DNA of 64,000 bases from Lachnospiraceae bacterium (lineage in GTDB: Bacteria > Bacillota > Clostridia > Lachnospirales > Lachnospiraceae), in contig JAILQX010000050.1 of the NCBI GenBank assembly GCA_024698705.1, forward strand, positions 1-64,000. The letters are read 5' to 3'. Positions 26,670 through 36,710 of the stretch are shown here, piece after piece. The stretch's first letter is position 1, and each line of letters starts with the position of its first letter. The notes under the pieces were generated by a model, which was given only the letters and a program-made list of their open reading frames with translations, was not told the origin of the DNA and made no database searches. The translations under genes were made by a program, and so were the position numbers.

Positions 26670-28559
26670 TCATTTACCGTCTGCACCTGTTGAGTGAAAA
26701 TATCTGTATATTTCCTCCGCTATATGAAAAGGTATCTCAGGCAGTTCTGCGAGTCTTTCCGGATCCGCGTTTTTGATATCCTCTATGCTGTCAAAGGATC
26801 TCATCAGCGCTTTCCTTCTGGTCTCTCCGACTCCGGGGATGTTGTCCAGCACCGATCTTACCTGATCCCTGCTCCTTAGGGAACGATGATACTCAATGGC
26901 AAATCTGTGCGCCTCATCCTGTATCCTGGTTATCAGCTTAAAGCCTTCACTGTGCGTATCTATGGGCAGTTCCTCGTTATTGTAATACAGTCCTCTTGTC
27001 CTGTGGTTGTCGTCCTTTACCATACCGCAGACCGGGATATCGAGTTTCAATTCCTCCAGTACCCGGAGCGCTATATTTACCTGTCCTTTTCCTCCGTCCA
27101 TCAGAAGTACATCCGGATATTTGGTAAAGCTGCCAAAGCCCGCATCTTCGCCTTTTTCGGCCATTTCCCTGTTTTCTTCTATGCCGTGCGTGAACCTTCT
27201 GGTCAATACCTCTTTCATGCAGGCATAATCGTCCGGTCCGCTTACCGTCTTTATCTTAAACTTTCTGTAATCGCTTTTCTTGGGCTTTCCGCGTTCAAAT
27301 ACTACCATGGAACCCACATTTTCAAATCCGCTGATATTGGAGATATCAAATGCTTCCATCCTTTTTATGTCACGTATTCCGGTAAGTTCCTCTATCTCCT
27401 TTACCGCGCCGATGGTACGTCCTTCCTCACGCTTTATCCTGTCTCTGTCCTGCTTTAGGATTGTCATGGCATTCTTCGCCGCCAATTCCACAAGTTTTTC
27501 CTTGGTACCGATCTTCGGGATGACGATATATGTCCTGCTGCCTCTTCGCTCACTCAGCCAGCTTTCAAGAAGTCCTCTGTCCTCTATATCCTGCTGAAGC
27601 ATTATTTCCCTGGGTATGAACGGAGTTCCCGCATAGAACTGCTTAACAAATTCACCGAGGATCTCGCTCTGCTCCCTGTCTTCCACACCTCGCATGTAGA
27701 AATGCTCTCTTCCGATCAACTTGCCGTCCCTGACAAAGAATACCTGGACCACGACATCATTTTCTATTCCGGCCATTGCTATGATGTCCTTGTCCTCGCC
27801 GTCCGAATCCGTCATCTTCTGTTTCATGCCGACAGCCTTCACATTGGCTATCATATCCCTTACGGCAGCCGCCTCTTCATATTCCATATTCTCTGCGTGG
27901 CCTGCCATCTTCTGTTCCAGCTCGGCTACGACCTCCCTGCAGTTTCCTGTCAGAAGGTCCACTGCTTTCTCAACTTTTTCCATGTATTCCTGTTTGGAAA
28001 TATATCCGACACACGGTGCACTGCAAAGCCCCATCTGGTAATTTAAGCAGGGTCTGTCCTGCACTTTCACACCTTCCTTTATCGACTTGTTGCAGGTCCT
28101 CAGTCCGAAAAGCTTATTGATGAGTTCTATGGTTGAATTGACGGGGAGTTCTCCCGGATAGGGCCCGAAATATCTCGATCTGTCCTTCTTCATCTGACGT
28201 GTTTTCATGACACGCGGAAAATCCTCACCGAAGGTCACCTTTATCATGGGATAGGTCTTGTCATCCATGAGCATAGTATTGTACTTCGGACGGTATTCCT
28301 TTATCAGGTTGTTCTCAAGAACGAGCGATTCCATCTCCGAATCGGTCAGTATGTATTCAAAATACGCTATCAGACTGACCATCCTGTCTATCCACGGCCC
28401 GCGTCCCACATTTGTACGAAAATAAGAACGAACACGATTGTGCAGGTCTTTTGCCTTACCCACGTAAATGATCGCATCGCTCTTATCATGCATAATATAC
28501 ACCCCCGGCTCATGGGGGAGTTTATGAAGTTCTTCCTGTATGTCAAAGAGTTTTTCCAT
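26670..28559 (-). CDS. uvrC: excinuclease ABC subunit C
   Basis: Makes both incisions in nucleotide excision repair. The 629-residue protein has the N-terminal GIY-YIG nuclease (PGVYIMHDKSDAIIYVGKAK), a cysteine-containing region (CNKSIKEG...CLNYQMGLCSAPC), the UVR segment near residues 205-240 for UvrB contact, the RNase H-like second nuclease (RRMEAFDISN-type segment IKRMEAFDISNISG and LLMDGGKGQVN), and a C-terminal helix-hairpin-helix (NIPGVGETRRKALMRSF). It starts 16 bases after the ftsH stop. Confidence 0.96.
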   Translation of the reverse strand: MEKLFDIQEELHKLPHEPGVYIMHDKSDAIIYVGKAKDLHNRVRSYFRTNVGRGPWIDRMVSLIAYFEYILTDSEMESLVLENNLIKEYRPKYNTMLMDDKTYPMIKVTFGEDFPRVMKTRQMKKDRSRYFGPYPGELPVNSTIELINKLFGLRTCNKSIKEGVKVQDRPCLNYQMGLCSAPCVGYISKQEYMEKVEKAVDLLTGNCREVVAELEQKMAGHAENMEYEEAAAVRDMIANVKAVGMKQKMTDSDGEDKDIIAMAGIENDVVVQVFFVRDGKLIGREHFYMRGVEDREQSEILGEFVKQFYAGTPFIPREIMLQQDIEDRGLLESWLSERRGSRTYIVIPKIGTKEKLVELAAKNAMTILKQDRDRIKREEGRTIGAVKEIEELTGIRDIKRMEAFDISNISGFENVGSMVVFERGKPKKSDYRKFKIKTVSGPDDYACMKEVLTRRFTHGIEENREMAEKGEDAGFGSFTKYPDVLLMDGGKGQVNIALRVLEELKLDIPVCGMVKDDNHRTRGLYYNNEELPIDTHSEGFKLITRIQDEAHRFAIEYHRSLRSRDQVRSVLDNIPGVGETRRKALMRSFDSIEDIKNADPERLAELPEIPFHIAEEIYRYFHSTGADGK

Positions 28560-28575
28560 CAGAGATTATTCTCCG

Positions 28576-30615
28576 TTATGAATCCTGTTTTGAATCTTCT
28601 TCCTCTTTTTCTTTTTCTTCTTTTTCTTCCACTTCAGGAAGGCCCTTGAGTTCTCTGAATATCTTCATGAATTCCTTGCCTGTGATGGTTTCCTTCTCGA
28701 TAAGGAACTTTGCAAGTTCATCCATAACGTCACGGTTGTCCGTGATCATTTCCTTTGCTTTACCATAGCAGTCTGCGATTATCTTTCTGACTTCCTCGTC
28801 AAGTGCTGCGGCTGTCGTATCGGAACAGTTGAGCTGCGCTCCTCCGCTCAGGTACTGGTTTTCTATCGAAGCAAGGGCCATCGGTCCGAACCTGTCGCTC
28901 ATACCTGCAAGAGCTACCATGTTGCGTGCAAGCTTGGTTGCTTCCTCTATATCGCTCGCGGCACCGTTCGTAATGCTGCCAAACACTATCTCTTCCGCGG
29001 CACGTCCGCCCATATAGGTAGTTATCTTCTGAAGCAGATCTTCCTTGCTGTCGAGATATTTTTCTTCTTCGGGAACCTGCATAACATAACCGAGCGCACC
29101 CATGGTCCTGGGTATGATGGTTATCTTCTGTACCGGTTCGCTGTTCTTCTGCAAAGCGGCAACAAGAGCATGACCGATCTCGTGATAAGATACGATCTCC
29201 CTCTCTTTCTTGCTCATGATACGATCCTTCTTCTCCTTGCCGGCAATAACCTGCTCAATGGCTTCCATAAGGTCCTTCTGGCATACGAATTCACGTTTGT
29301 TCTTTACGGCATTTATGGCCGCTTCATTGATCATATTTGCAAGATCGGATCCTACGGAACCTGCTGTCGCAAGCGCCAGTTCGTGCAGATCGACAGTCTC
29401 ATCCATCTTAACATCCTTGGCATGGACCTTGAGGATGGCTTCCCTTCCTTTTACATCCGGTCTGTCAACGATGATCCTTCTGTCAAAACGTCCGGGTCTT
29501 AAGAGCGCTTTGTCAAGGATCTCGGGCCTGTTGGTCGCTCCGAGCACAAGTACACCCTTGCTTGGATCGAAACCGTCCATCTCACTCAACAACTGGTTAA
29601 GTGTCTGTTCTCTTTCCTCATTTCCTCCGCCGTATTTTGAATCACGGCTTCTTCCTATGGCATCTATCTCATCTATAAATATGATACACGGTGCGTTTTT
29701 ATTGGCTTCCCTGAACAGATCCCTTACACGGCTTGCTCCGACACCTACATAGAGCTCTATGAAATCGGAACCTGTAAGTGAAAAGAAAGGTACATGCGCT
29801 TCACCGGCAACAGCCTTGGCAAGCAGTGTTTTACCTGTTCCGGGAGGTCCCACGAGAAGGGCTCCCTTAGGCAGCTTCGCACCTATGGATGTATATTTGG
29901 TGGGGTCGTGAAGGAAATCAACCACCTCAACCAGTGATTCCTTGGCTTCATCAACACCTGCCACATCCGCAAATGTAACTCCCGTCTCTTTCTGTACATA
30001 AACCTTTGCATTTGACTTGCCCACACCCATCGGTCCGCCGCTTCCGGCTATCTTCTTGTAACCGTAGCTTATAAGGAAATAAAGCAACAGTATCGGAAGT
30101 ACATAGGTCAGAAGAATAGACAGTAATAAGCCCGAATTGTCAGGTATCTCGGGATCGATGTGAACACCCGCCTTGAGCAGTCTTTCCGTAAGTACGTCAT
30201 TGCTCTCGGCTATACCGGTGTAATATGTCAGTTGTGATTTCCGGGAATTTGATCCGAACATGTCAAATACCGGAGCATACAGATCATTGGCAGCATCCTT
30301 GTTGCCTTCATCCGATACCGGTATGATCTCGAGTTTGTCACTGTTCATGTATACAGTGTCAACTTTGCCTTCTTCGAGCATCTGCACAAAAGCATCATAG
30401 GTGATCTCTTTTGTGGTCTCATTGCCAAAGTTGCTCATGACATAGCTCATTGTCACCAAAGTGATAAGAGAAGCGATCAAAAGGAACAGAACACTCTGTC
30501 TTCTGGGCGGCATGCCCTTGTTACCGTTGTTATCCTGTCCCTTATTGTTATTATCGGAGCCGTCACCACCGCTGTAGTTACCGGATCCTTTGTTTTCATT
30601 TTCGTAATTATCCAT
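28576..30615 (-). CDS. ftsH: ATP-dependent zinc metalloprotease FtsH
   Basis: Membrane-bound AAA+ protease that degrades damaged membrane and regulatory proteins. The 679-residue protein has an Asn/Gly-rich cytoplasmic N-terminal tail of about 38 residues, membrane segments at 41-60 and 162-184 around an external domain, Walker A GPPGTGKT at 256-263, Walker [12 protein letters not shown] and the second-region-of-homology arginine fingers. The zinc motif HEIGH at 478-482 has Ile where most FtsH have Ala. The acidic C-terminal tail is rich in Glu and Lys. It is the first gene of the ftsH-uvrC-hprK-glk-murB-rapZ-whiA-crh run and has a good promoter. Confidence 0.96.
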   Translation of the reverse strand: MDNYENENKGSGNYSGGDGSDNNNKGQDNNGNKGMPPRRQSVLFLLIASLITLVTMSYVMSNFGNETTKEITYDAFVQMLEEGKVDTVYMNSDKLEIIPVSDEGNKDAANDLYAPVFDMFGSNSRKSQLTYYTGIAESNDVLTERLLKAGVHIDPEIPDNSGLLLSILLTYVLPILLLYFLISYGYKKIAGSGGPMGVGKSNAKVYVQKETGVTFADVAGVDEAKESLVEVVDFLHDPTKYTSIGAKLPKGALLVGPPGTGKTLLAKAVAGEAHVPFFSLTGSDFIELYVGVGASRVRDLFREANKNAPCIIFIDEIDAIGRSRDSKYGGGNEEREQTLNQLLSEMDGFDPSKGVLVLGATNRPEILDKALLRPGRFDRRIIVDRPDVKGREAILKVHAKDVKMDETVDLHELALATAGSVGSDLANMINEAAINAVKNKREFVCQKDLMEAIEQVIAGKEKKDRIMSKKEREIVSYHEIGHALVAALQKNSEPVQKITIIPRTMGALGYVMQVPEEEKYLDSKEDLLQKITTYMGGRAAEEIVFGSITNGAASDIEEATKLARNMVALAGMSDRFGPMALASIENQYLSGGAQLNCSDTTAAALDEEVRKIIADCYGKAKEMITDNRDVMDELAKFLIEKETITGKEFMKIFRELKGLPEVEEKEEKEKEEEDSKQDS

Positions 30616-30678
30616 ATCCGTACCTTCTGTTCTGAACGCTGACCTGTAAAGCCCGCGATATATGCCACATTTTTCTTA

Positions 30679-30707
30679 ATTATATGGATAGTACGGTATA
30701 AAATCAA
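30679..30707 (-). promoter_or_regulatory. sigma-A promoter of the ftsH operon
   Basis: TTGATT (30707-30702), a 17-base spacer and TATAAT (30684-30679) on the minus strand, about 63 bases upstream of the ftsH start. Confidence 0.8.
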
Positions 30708-30744
30708 TTAAATTTCTGTGAAAAATTGTACATAAAATATGAAA

Positions 30745-31482
30745 TCAAGCGTCTAAGTCAGGTACGAAACCGGGCATCAGCTGTAATTTGAACAGATTCG
30801 CCGCGTGCTTCCTGTCTATCAGGGCCTTGTGTTCCTCATTGTCTATTACGCCTTCCCTGATGTATCTGTCCAACTCCGCATATGTAAATCCGAGGTTATC
30901 CTCATCGGTCTTTCCGCACAGTCCGTCGCTTGGAACCTTGTCAACCAGCTCATCGGGAAGTCCGAGATATCTTCCTATCGCTTTAACCTCCTGAACGGTG
31001 AGGTTTGCACACGGACTGAAATCTCCTGCGGCATCACCGTATCTTGTCGAATATCCCACATAATCCTCCGACAGATTGCAGGTGTTGGCCACGCGTCCGT
31101 TATTACTCTGTGATATTGCATAAAGGGTTGCCATCCTTATTCTCGGCGGGAGGTTGATCCTTGTCTGATCGCTCATTGGCAGATCGGCAGGAAATGCATG
31201 CTTTATGCCTTCTACCGCTTCTTTTATATTGACTTCGTAATTCTTTATACCAAGGTGGTTCACGAGAAGCCGGGCCTTATCTATATCAGGCTGTTCACCG
31301 TTTGGCATCAGCACCCCGATGACTCTGTCCCTGCCGAGCGCCTTTACGCAAAGTGCAGCCACAACGGAGCTGTCCTTTCCTCCGGATATGCCCAAAACCG
31401 CGTTGCATCCTTTACCGTTCTGTTCAAAGAACTCTCTTATCCATGCAACACACTGTTCTGTTACCTTCTCTACATTAAACAT
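30745..31482 (-). CDS. nadE: NAD+ synthase, ammonia-dependent
   Basis: Amidates nicotinic acid adenine dinucleotide to NAD+. The adenine-nucleotide alpha-hydrolase P-loop GISGGKDSSVVAAL is near the N terminus, followed by GVLMPNGEQPDIDKA, CNLSEDYVGYSTRYGDAAGDFSP and the C-terminal DELVDKVPSDGLCGKTDED substrate loop. There is no glutaminase domain, so ammonia is the direct nitrogen donor. The frame is open further upstream, but 31482 is chosen for AAAGGA 6 bases before it. It follows the LiaF-like gene by 25 bases. Confidence 0.94.
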   Translation of the reverse strand: MFNVEKVTEQCVAWIREFFEQNGKGCNAVLGISGGKDSSVVAALCVKALGRDRVIGVLMPNGEQPDIDKARLLVNHLGIKNYEVNIKEAVEGIKHAFPADLPMSDQTRINLPPRIRMATLYAISQSNNGRVANTCNLSEDYVGYSTRYGDAAGDFSPCANLTVQEVKAIGRYLGLPDELVDKVPSDGLCGKTDEDNLGFTYAELDRYIREGVIDNEEHKALIDRKHAANLFKLQLMPGFVPDLDA

Positions 31483-31507
31483 ATGATTTCCTTTCCCCTG
31501 ATAGGGT

Positions 31508-32212
31508 TTAGCAGTATGTAACGGATACGTCACCGAAGGCCACGTTTCCTTCTATCCTTACCTTGGGTTCGCCGTTTGTCAGGCTCTTGTTCTTTTCTTC
31601 AACAGCACCGAAGATCGGAACCGCCGAATTGGTCACATACCAGCCCTTCGGTACATACAGGCTTACCGAACCGAACTTGACATCCACGTTGATAACAGCC
31701 TCGCCTTCTTTGATCACGGTATCATCAAAATAGATCTTCAGATCACCGAAGTAGCATGATACATTTGCTTTTTTGAAGTCATCGGCCACAACATATTTTG
31801 TTCCCGATGAAAATGCCGTACTGAATCTGAATTCATTGTCAACCTGGTTTTTATCTTCGGTTCCCTGCTTGTCTTCTATCTCTCTGTAATTGCCTATATG
31901 GCCGTTTCTTTTGTTGCCGAAGAGCATCCCGAGACCGAGCGTTCCGAAGAGTGCCGCCCAAAGTACCGGCCACGGTGTTATCTTATCAAACAGCGGCAGC
32001 TCATCAAAGATAATGCACAAAAATGCCGTGGGAAAAAGTATGCTGCCCCATTCTCTTCTCTTGAGTCCGTCTATAAGCCACATAACGATCAGTGCGCCGA
32101 CAACGACTCTCCACATTCCGAAATCTTCAAAGAAATCAAACTTTCCGATAAGCATCAGGAATGCTGCTACCAAAAATATAATTCCCCAGATATAATTTCT
32201 TCCTTTTCTCAT
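31508..32212 (-). CDS. LiaF-like membrane protein
   Basis: A 234-residue membrane protein with about four N-terminal hydrophobic segments (residues 8-110) and a C-terminal cytoplasmic or external beta-rich domain resembling the LiaF/DUF2154 cell-wall-active antibiotic response domain (NVDVKFGSVSLYVPKGW and RIEGNVAFGDVSVTYC). It overlaps the LytTR gene by 4 bases. In the Lia system LiaF restrains a two-component response to envelope stress; here the partner is a LytTR-only regulator, a frequent pairing in Clostridia and streptococci. The signal is not known. Confidence 0.85.
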   Translation of the reverse strand: MRKGRNYIWGIIFLVAAFLMLIGKFDFFEDFGMWRVVVGALIVMWLIDGLKRREWGSILFPTAFLCIIFDELPLFDKITPWPVLWAALFGTLGLGMLFGNKRNGHIGNYREIEDKQGTEDKNQVDNEFRFSTAFSSGTKYVVADDFKKANVSCYFGDLKIYFDDTVIKEGEAVINVDVKFGSVSLYVPKGWYVTNSAVPIFGAVEEKNKSLTNGEPKVRIEGNVAFGDVSVTYC

Positions 32213-32670
32213 ATGTTACTCCTTCTTTCGTCCAGTCTTTCCATTAATGACCGGTAATAATGCCTTGATACATAAACCTGTTTGTGTGTGTTCCTGAACG
32301 CCACTTCACTTGATGCCGTAAGATTTCTGTCGATGGAAAATATCTTTGCCGTGTTTAAGATGGTCGATTTCGACACCCTCATAAAATTCCTCGGCAGAAG
32401 ATCTTCCAGTTCGTACAACTTGTATCCCACTTCATAGATATCATCCGCAGTGTGAGCGACGATCCCCTTGTCGCAGGTTTCAAAGTACAGTATCTCGTCC
32501 AGTGAAAGATAAACCCTCACATCGCCCTTATAGAACTCAAAACTTTTCTGTCCCTTTGTTGCCTCGACTATAATGTTCTGAAGTTGTGCTATGTCGCCTG
32601 TAAGTTCGGGAGTCCTGATTATGACTTCCTGCTCATCCAGGTTTTCATCCAGCTCAATACGTATCTTCAT
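32209..32670 (-). CDS. LytTR domain DNA-binding regulator
   Basis: A 153-residue protein with no receiver domain; about residues 45-150 form a LytTR DNA-binding domain (VYLSLDEILYFETCDKGIVAHT, YKLYELEDLLPRNFMRVSKS, VYVSRHYYRSLMERL). Stand-alone LytTR proteins coupled to small membrane proteins form LytTR regulatory systems, where the membrane partner acts as inhibitor. The overlap with the LiaF-like gene fits that model. It is the first gene of LytTR-LiaF-nadE; autoregulation is likely but not shown by a clear direct-repeat site. Confidence 0.88.
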   Translation of the reverse strand: MKIRIELDENLDEQEVIIRTPELTGDIAQLQNIIVEATKGQKSFEFYKGDVRVYLSLDEILYFETCDKGIVAHTADDIYEVGYKLYELEDLLPRNFMRVSKSTILNTAKIFSIDRNLTASSEVAFRNTHKQVYVSRHYYRSLMERLDERRSNI

Positions 32671-32758
32671 GCTACCATTCTACCTATTATCCGGTCGAAG
32701 TAAACAGTTTGAAACTAACAGGTTATCATTAAACGCGTAAGAAGTAACATTTTTTAAC

Positions 32759-34243
32759 TCAACGTTTGTGGTATTTCATATTATCCGCTTCATATTTGGG
32801 CTCACACGTAAGGTGAAGATCCAGTTTCTTGAATATCTTTTCATCCACGGATGACAGAAGGACCGAAGAGTGCGCCTCACAGCCTTTGAGCTTGGGTATC
32901 TGCTCAAGCGCCAGTTTGGCATCTTTATTGGTAAGAGCCGAAATGGACAATGCTATGAGTATCTCGTCCGTGTGAAGTCTCGGATTTCTGCTTCCGAGGT
33001 ATCCCGTCTTCAGCTTCTGTATGGGTTCGATAGCCTCCGGACTTACCAGATGCTGTTTGTGGTCGATACCCGCAAGTTCCTTGAGTGCATTCATGAGCAC
33101 CGCCGCCGAAGCTCCCAGAAGATCCGTGGTCTTGCCGCTTATCAGTGTTCCGTCCGGAAGTTCTATTCCCGCGGCGGGATGTCCTGTCTGGGCTTCTCTT
33201 TCAAGTGCCACATTTACTACCGCCCTGTCCTCCACGGTCAGATAAGCCTGCTTCATGATCAGTTCAAGCTTATAGAGTATATCCTTAACATCCTTGCCCC
33301 TCTTCCTGTCACAGAGGCACTGATAATATCTTCTTATTATCTCCTGCTCGGACGCCTGCCTGCACACTTCATCATCTATGATACAGTTGCCTGCCATATT
33401 GACGCCCATGTCAGTCGGAGATTTGTACGGGCTTGTTCCGAGGATCTCCTTGAAAATAACATTGAGGACCGGGAATATCTCGACGTCCCTGTTATAGTTG
33501 ACTGTCGTTTCACCGTATGCTTCAAGGTGGAACGGATCTATCATATTTACATCATTGAGATCCGCTGTTGCAGCCTCATAAGCCATGTTGACCGGGTGCT
33601 TGAGAGGCAGGTTCCATATCGGAAATGTCTCAAACTTCGCATATCCTGCCTTGATGCCCCTCTTATTTTCATGATAAAGCTGTGAAAGACAAACGGCCAT
33701 CTTGCCGCTTCCCGGTCCCGGAGCAGTTACGACCACCAGCGGCTTTACCGTTTCTATATATTCATTTTTTCCGTATCCGTTTTCACTGACTATCGTAGCG
33801 ACATCACTCGGATAACCGGGTATGTTGTAATGCCTGTAGGTTTTGACTCCCATCTCTCCGAGCCTTGTCATGAACTTGTCCGCAGAAGCCTGTGAATTAT
33901 ATCTTGTCACACAGACACTTCCGACATAAAGTCCAAATCCCTGAAATGCATCCATGAGTCTCAGCACATCTTCCTCATAGGTTATGCCCCAGTCTCCTCT
34001 GATCTTGTTGGATTCGATATCTTCCGCACTTATCGCGATAACAACCTCCGCCTGATCCTTTAACTGCATGAGCATCTTCAGTTTACTGTCCGGTTCGAAT
34101 CCCGGCAGGACTCTCGATGCATGATAATCATCAAACAGCTTGCCACCGAACTCAAGATAAAGCTTACTGTATCTTTTGATCCTTTCCTTGATGTGTTCAG
34201 ATTGCATTTTCAGATACTTTTCATTGTCAAACCCTAGTTTCAT
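32759..34243 (-). CDS. DUF1846 family protein
   Basis: A 494-residue member of the DUF1846/UPF0371 family, with the family N terminus KLGFDNEKYLKMQSEHIKER and the conserved stretch VVTAPGPGSGKMAVCLSQLYHE, which resembles a nucleotide-binding loop. Other conserved parts are KHPVNMAYEAATADLNDVN and SPTDMGVNMAGNCIIDD. Its biochemical function is not known to me. No signal peptide or membrane segment. It is monocistronic and its upstream region (34244-34563) is filled by the 80-bp tandem repeat array. Confidence 0.9.
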   Translation of the reverse strand: MKLGFDNEKYLKMQSEHIKERIKRYSKLYLEFGGKLFDDYHASRVLPGFEPDSKLKMLMQLKDQAEVVIAISAEDIESNKIRGDWGITYEEDVLRLMDAFQGFGLYVGSVCVTRYNSQASADKFMTRLGEMGVKTYRHYNIPGYPSDVATIVSENGYGKNEYIETVKPLVVVTAPGPGSGKMAVCLSQLYHENKRGIKAGYAKFETFPIWNLPLKHPVNMAYEAATADLNDVNMIDPFHLEAYGETTVNYNRDVEIFPVLNVIFKEILGTSPYKSPTDMGVNMAGNCIIDDEVCRQASEQEIIRRYYQCLCDRKRGKDVKDILYKLELIMKQAYLTVEDRAVVNVALEREAQTGHPAAGIELPDGTLISGKTTDLLGASAAVLMNALKELAGIDHKQHLVSPEAIEPIQKLKTGYLGSRNPRLHTDEILIALSISALTNKDAKLALEQIPKLKGCEAHSSVLLSSVDEKIFKKLDLHLTCEPKYEADNMKYHKR

Positions 34244-34272
34244 CGATGTCTCTCTTTCTACAAATGTTTTAG

Positions 34273-34571
34273 GTGCTCCGTAGGAGCACTACATTTATTG
34301 GGAACGCTCGCCCATTGAAAGTTCGCCTTCGGCGAAGAGCTCGCGCCTTGTCATAAGATGCCGCTCGCGGCAGATTTCTTATGACCGGTGCTCCGTAGGA
34401 GCGCTACATTTATTGGGAACGCTCGCCCATTGAAAGTTCGCCTTCGGCGAAGAGCTCGCGCTACATAGCGCCCTTGCAGGGCACTACATTTATTGGGAAC
34501 GCTCGCCCATTGAAAGTTCGCCTTCGGCGAAGGGCTCGCGCTACATAGTGCTCCGTAGGAGCACTACATTT
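34273..34571. repeat. 80-bp tandem hairpin repeat array
   Basis: The conserved core TACATTTATTGGGAACGC recurs at 34290, 34405 and 34485; a fourth, partial copy at 34565 breaks off after TACATTT. The last three are spaced exactly 80 bp apart. The first gap is 115 bp because a nested hairpin (GTCATAAG / CTTATGAC with TGCCGC / GCGGCA inside, 34350-34385) is inserted. Each unit holds a GTGCTCC-GTA-GGAGCAC type hairpin and a TTCGCC-TTC-GGCGAA hairpin. The last copy contains the stop codon of the histidine kinase gene. Degenerate relatives lie at 39109-39138 and 48340-48443. Confidence 0.92.
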
Positions 34572-35985
34572 CGTCATCATCAAATACGGGAAGTGAGAAT
34601 ATAAACTCTGTTCCCACACCTTCCGTACTGATAACGTTGATGTTCTCCTGATGTGCCTTGATGATCTCCTTCGTTATGGCAAGTCCCAGACCTGTGCCTT
34701 TTTTGTCCTTGCCTCTCGACAGATCCGTCTTGTAAAATCTGTCCCAGATCAGCTTTAAGCTGTCTTTGGGAATACCTATTCCGCTGTCCTTTACGGATAC
34801 AAATACTTTATTTTTCTTTTCGGTAGTCTCTATCTTGATGACCGAATCCTGATACGAGAACTTGATCGCGTTATCCAGCAGATTATAGAGGACCTGCTGG
34901 ATCTTATCCAGATCCGCTTCGACCAGAAGCTCTTCGCCCGTCAGTACCAGATCAATGGATATCTTTTTCCTGTGAAGTGTTCCCTCAAATGATTCTACAA
35001 CATTTTTGATTATCGTATTGATATCAAATATGCTTTTTTCAAGTATCATGCCCTTTGTGCTCAGATTGTTGAGCGATAAAAGACCGTTGGTCAGCTTTGT
35101 AAGCCGGTCTGTTTCATTGAGTACGACCTTAAGGTATTTCTCATGCATCTCAGGCGGTATCGTTCCGTCTATCATCGCTTCGAGATAGCCCCTGATGGAT
35201 GTCAGAGGCGATCTGAAATCATGTGATACATTGGCTACAAATTTCTTCTGGTCATCCTCGGCCGTCGCCACTCGATGTGCCATATATGAAAGCACTGCTG
35301 CCTGATATCCGAGTTCATCATCGCTGTCCACCGAAAGCTCGTAGTCCATATCTCCGGCCGCATAATGCTCCGTTGCTTCCGTGATCTTCTTTATGGGAAG
35401 ATATACAAATTCCGTAAAGAACAGGAGGATGATCAGTGAAAGTAAAAACAGCAGTATGAGCAACAGGTATGATATCGAAAGCAATGCCTCCCTTGACTCC
35501 TGAAGTGACTTCATCGAAATATGGATCACCACATAACCCTTTACGGTAAAGTCCGTGGTTATGGGCGCATATACGCTCAGCATTTCCTCATTGAAACTTC
35601 CGAAAAAATCTCCGGTCGTATAATACGAACCAAGCGTGATCGTGGAATCAAAGTTCTCCACGGTCCTCTCTTCGTCAATATTGATCGGCTGCGAAGAATC
35701 CAATATGAATCTTCCTGACGGATTGATGATCCAGATCGTCGCTCCCAGATATGTATCCAATGCATCCAGCTGCTTCTGGACCGAATCAAGTGACACCTGA
35801 TTATTGTACAGGTCCGTGGCATAGGTATTGGCTATCAGTGTCGCTTCCTCATACAGATGTTCCGCTTTTTCACGCTTGAGATGCTCCAGTGTCATGGAAG
35901 ACGCAAATGTCGTCACCATTATGAAGCCGAATATTCCGTATATGATATATGCAAGTATAAGTTTCAGATAGAGGGTTCGCCTCAT
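34564..35985 (-). CDS. sensor histidine kinase
   Basis: Membrane histidine kinase of 473 residues: membrane segments at about 8-30 and 170-192 flank an extracytoplasmic sensor domain of ~135 residues, then a HAMP segment, the phospho-acceptor H-box with His255 in VSHDFRSPLTSIRGYLEAM, and the ATPase domain with N-box QVLYNLLDNAIKFS, G1 VSVKDSGIGIPKD and G2 GKDKKGTGLGLAI. It overlaps the response regulator gene by 4 bases. Its last codons (Glu-Met-stop) run into the 80-bp repeat, whose CTA supplies the TAG stop. The stimulus is unknown; the architecture resembles envelope-stress sensors. Confidence 0.94.
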   Translation of the reverse strand: MRRTLYLKLILAYIIYGIFGFIMVTTFASSMTLEHLKREKAEHLYEEATLIANTYATDLYNNQVSLDSVQKQLDALDTYLGATIWIINPSGRFILDSSQPINIDEERTVENFDSTITLGSYYTTGDFFGSFNEEMLSVYAPITTDFTVKGYVVIHISMKSLQESREALLSISYLLLILLFLLSLIILLFFTEFVYLPIKKITEATEHYAAGDMDYELSVDSDDELGYQAAVLSYMAHRVATAEDDQKKFVANVSHDFRSPLTSIRGYLEAMIDGTIPPEMHEKYLKVVLNETDRLTKLTNGLLSLNNLSTKGMILEKSIFDINTIIKNVVESFEGTLHRKKISIDLVLTGEELLVEADLDKIQQVLYNLLDNAIKFSYQDSVIKIETTEKKNKVFVSVKDSGIGIPKDSLKLIWDRFYKTDLSRGKDKKGTGLGLAITKEIIKAHQENINVISTEGVGTEFIFSLPVFDDDEM

Positions 35986-36686
35986 GCTCTTACCTCAAAT
36001 TTGTATCCGATGCCCCAGATGGTTGAGATCTTCCATGCATCATGATCGTTTATCTTTTCACGCAGACGCTTGATATGCACATCCACGGTCCTGGTGTCAC
36101 CCATGTATTCATAACCCCAGATCTGGTCGAGCAGCTGCTCTCTTGTAAATACATGATTCGGACTTGAAGCCAGGAAATAAAGCAGTTCCAGTTCCTTGGG
36201 CGGCATATCCACGTTCTTTCCCATGTAAAGTACCGAATAATTGGTCCTGTTGATGACAAGATCCGGATATTCCACGCGTTTCTCCGCCGTTTCCTTGACG
36301 GGCTCACTTACCGTCTTGTATCTTCTGAGGACCGACTTTACTCTTGCGACCAGCTCCTTTGAATCAAACGGTTTTTCCATATAATCATCGGCGCCCAGCT
36401 CAAGACCGAGTACCTTATCAAATACCTCACCTTTTGCGGAAAGCATGATGATCGGGATATTTCCCTTCGCCCTCACTTCCCTGCAGACCTGATAACCGTC
36501 TATTCCCGGAAGCATAAGGTCAAGAAGTATGAGATTAGGCTCATAGCTGTCAAGCGCCTCAAGAGCAGACTCACCGTCATTGAATATCTGCGTATCAAAA
36601 CACTCTTTTATAAGATACAGCGATACAAGCTCGGCTATGTTATTGTCGTCATCAACTATCATGATCTTCTGTTTGTTAACCGCCAT
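35982..36686 (-). CDS. OmpR/PhoB-family response regulator
   Basis: Receiver domain (IMIVDDDNNIAELV with acidic pocket, phospho-acceptor Asp in LILLDLMLPGIDGYQVC, conserved Lys in MEKPFDSKEL) followed by a winged-helix DNA-binding domain (VFTREQLLDQIWGYEYMGDTRTVDVHIKRLREKI). The frame also opens at a GTG two codons earlier, but the ATG at 36686 has GGAG 5 bases upstream. It is co-transcribed with the histidine kinase and lies 24 bases downstream of mutS2. Confidence 0.94.
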   Translation of the reverse strand: MAVNKQKIMIVDDDNNIAELVSLYLIKECFDTQIFNDGESALEALDSYEPNLILLDLMLPGIDGYQVCREVRAKGNIPIIMLSAKGEVFDKVLGLELGADDYMEKPFDSKELVARVKSVLRRYKTVSEPVKETAEKRVEYPDLVINRTNYSVLYMGKNVDMPPKELELLYFLASSPNHVFTREQLLDQIWGYEYMGDTRTVDVHIKRLREKINDHDAWKISTIWGIGYKFEVRA

Positions 36687-36710
36687 GTTCACTCCATTCC
36701 GGGTTATCCC

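Noticed and set aside
34091..34110. tRNA T-arm-like sequence (GGTTCGAATCC)
   Set aside because: It lies on the opposite strand of the DUF1846 coding region, and no acceptor, D or anticodon arm can be built around it.
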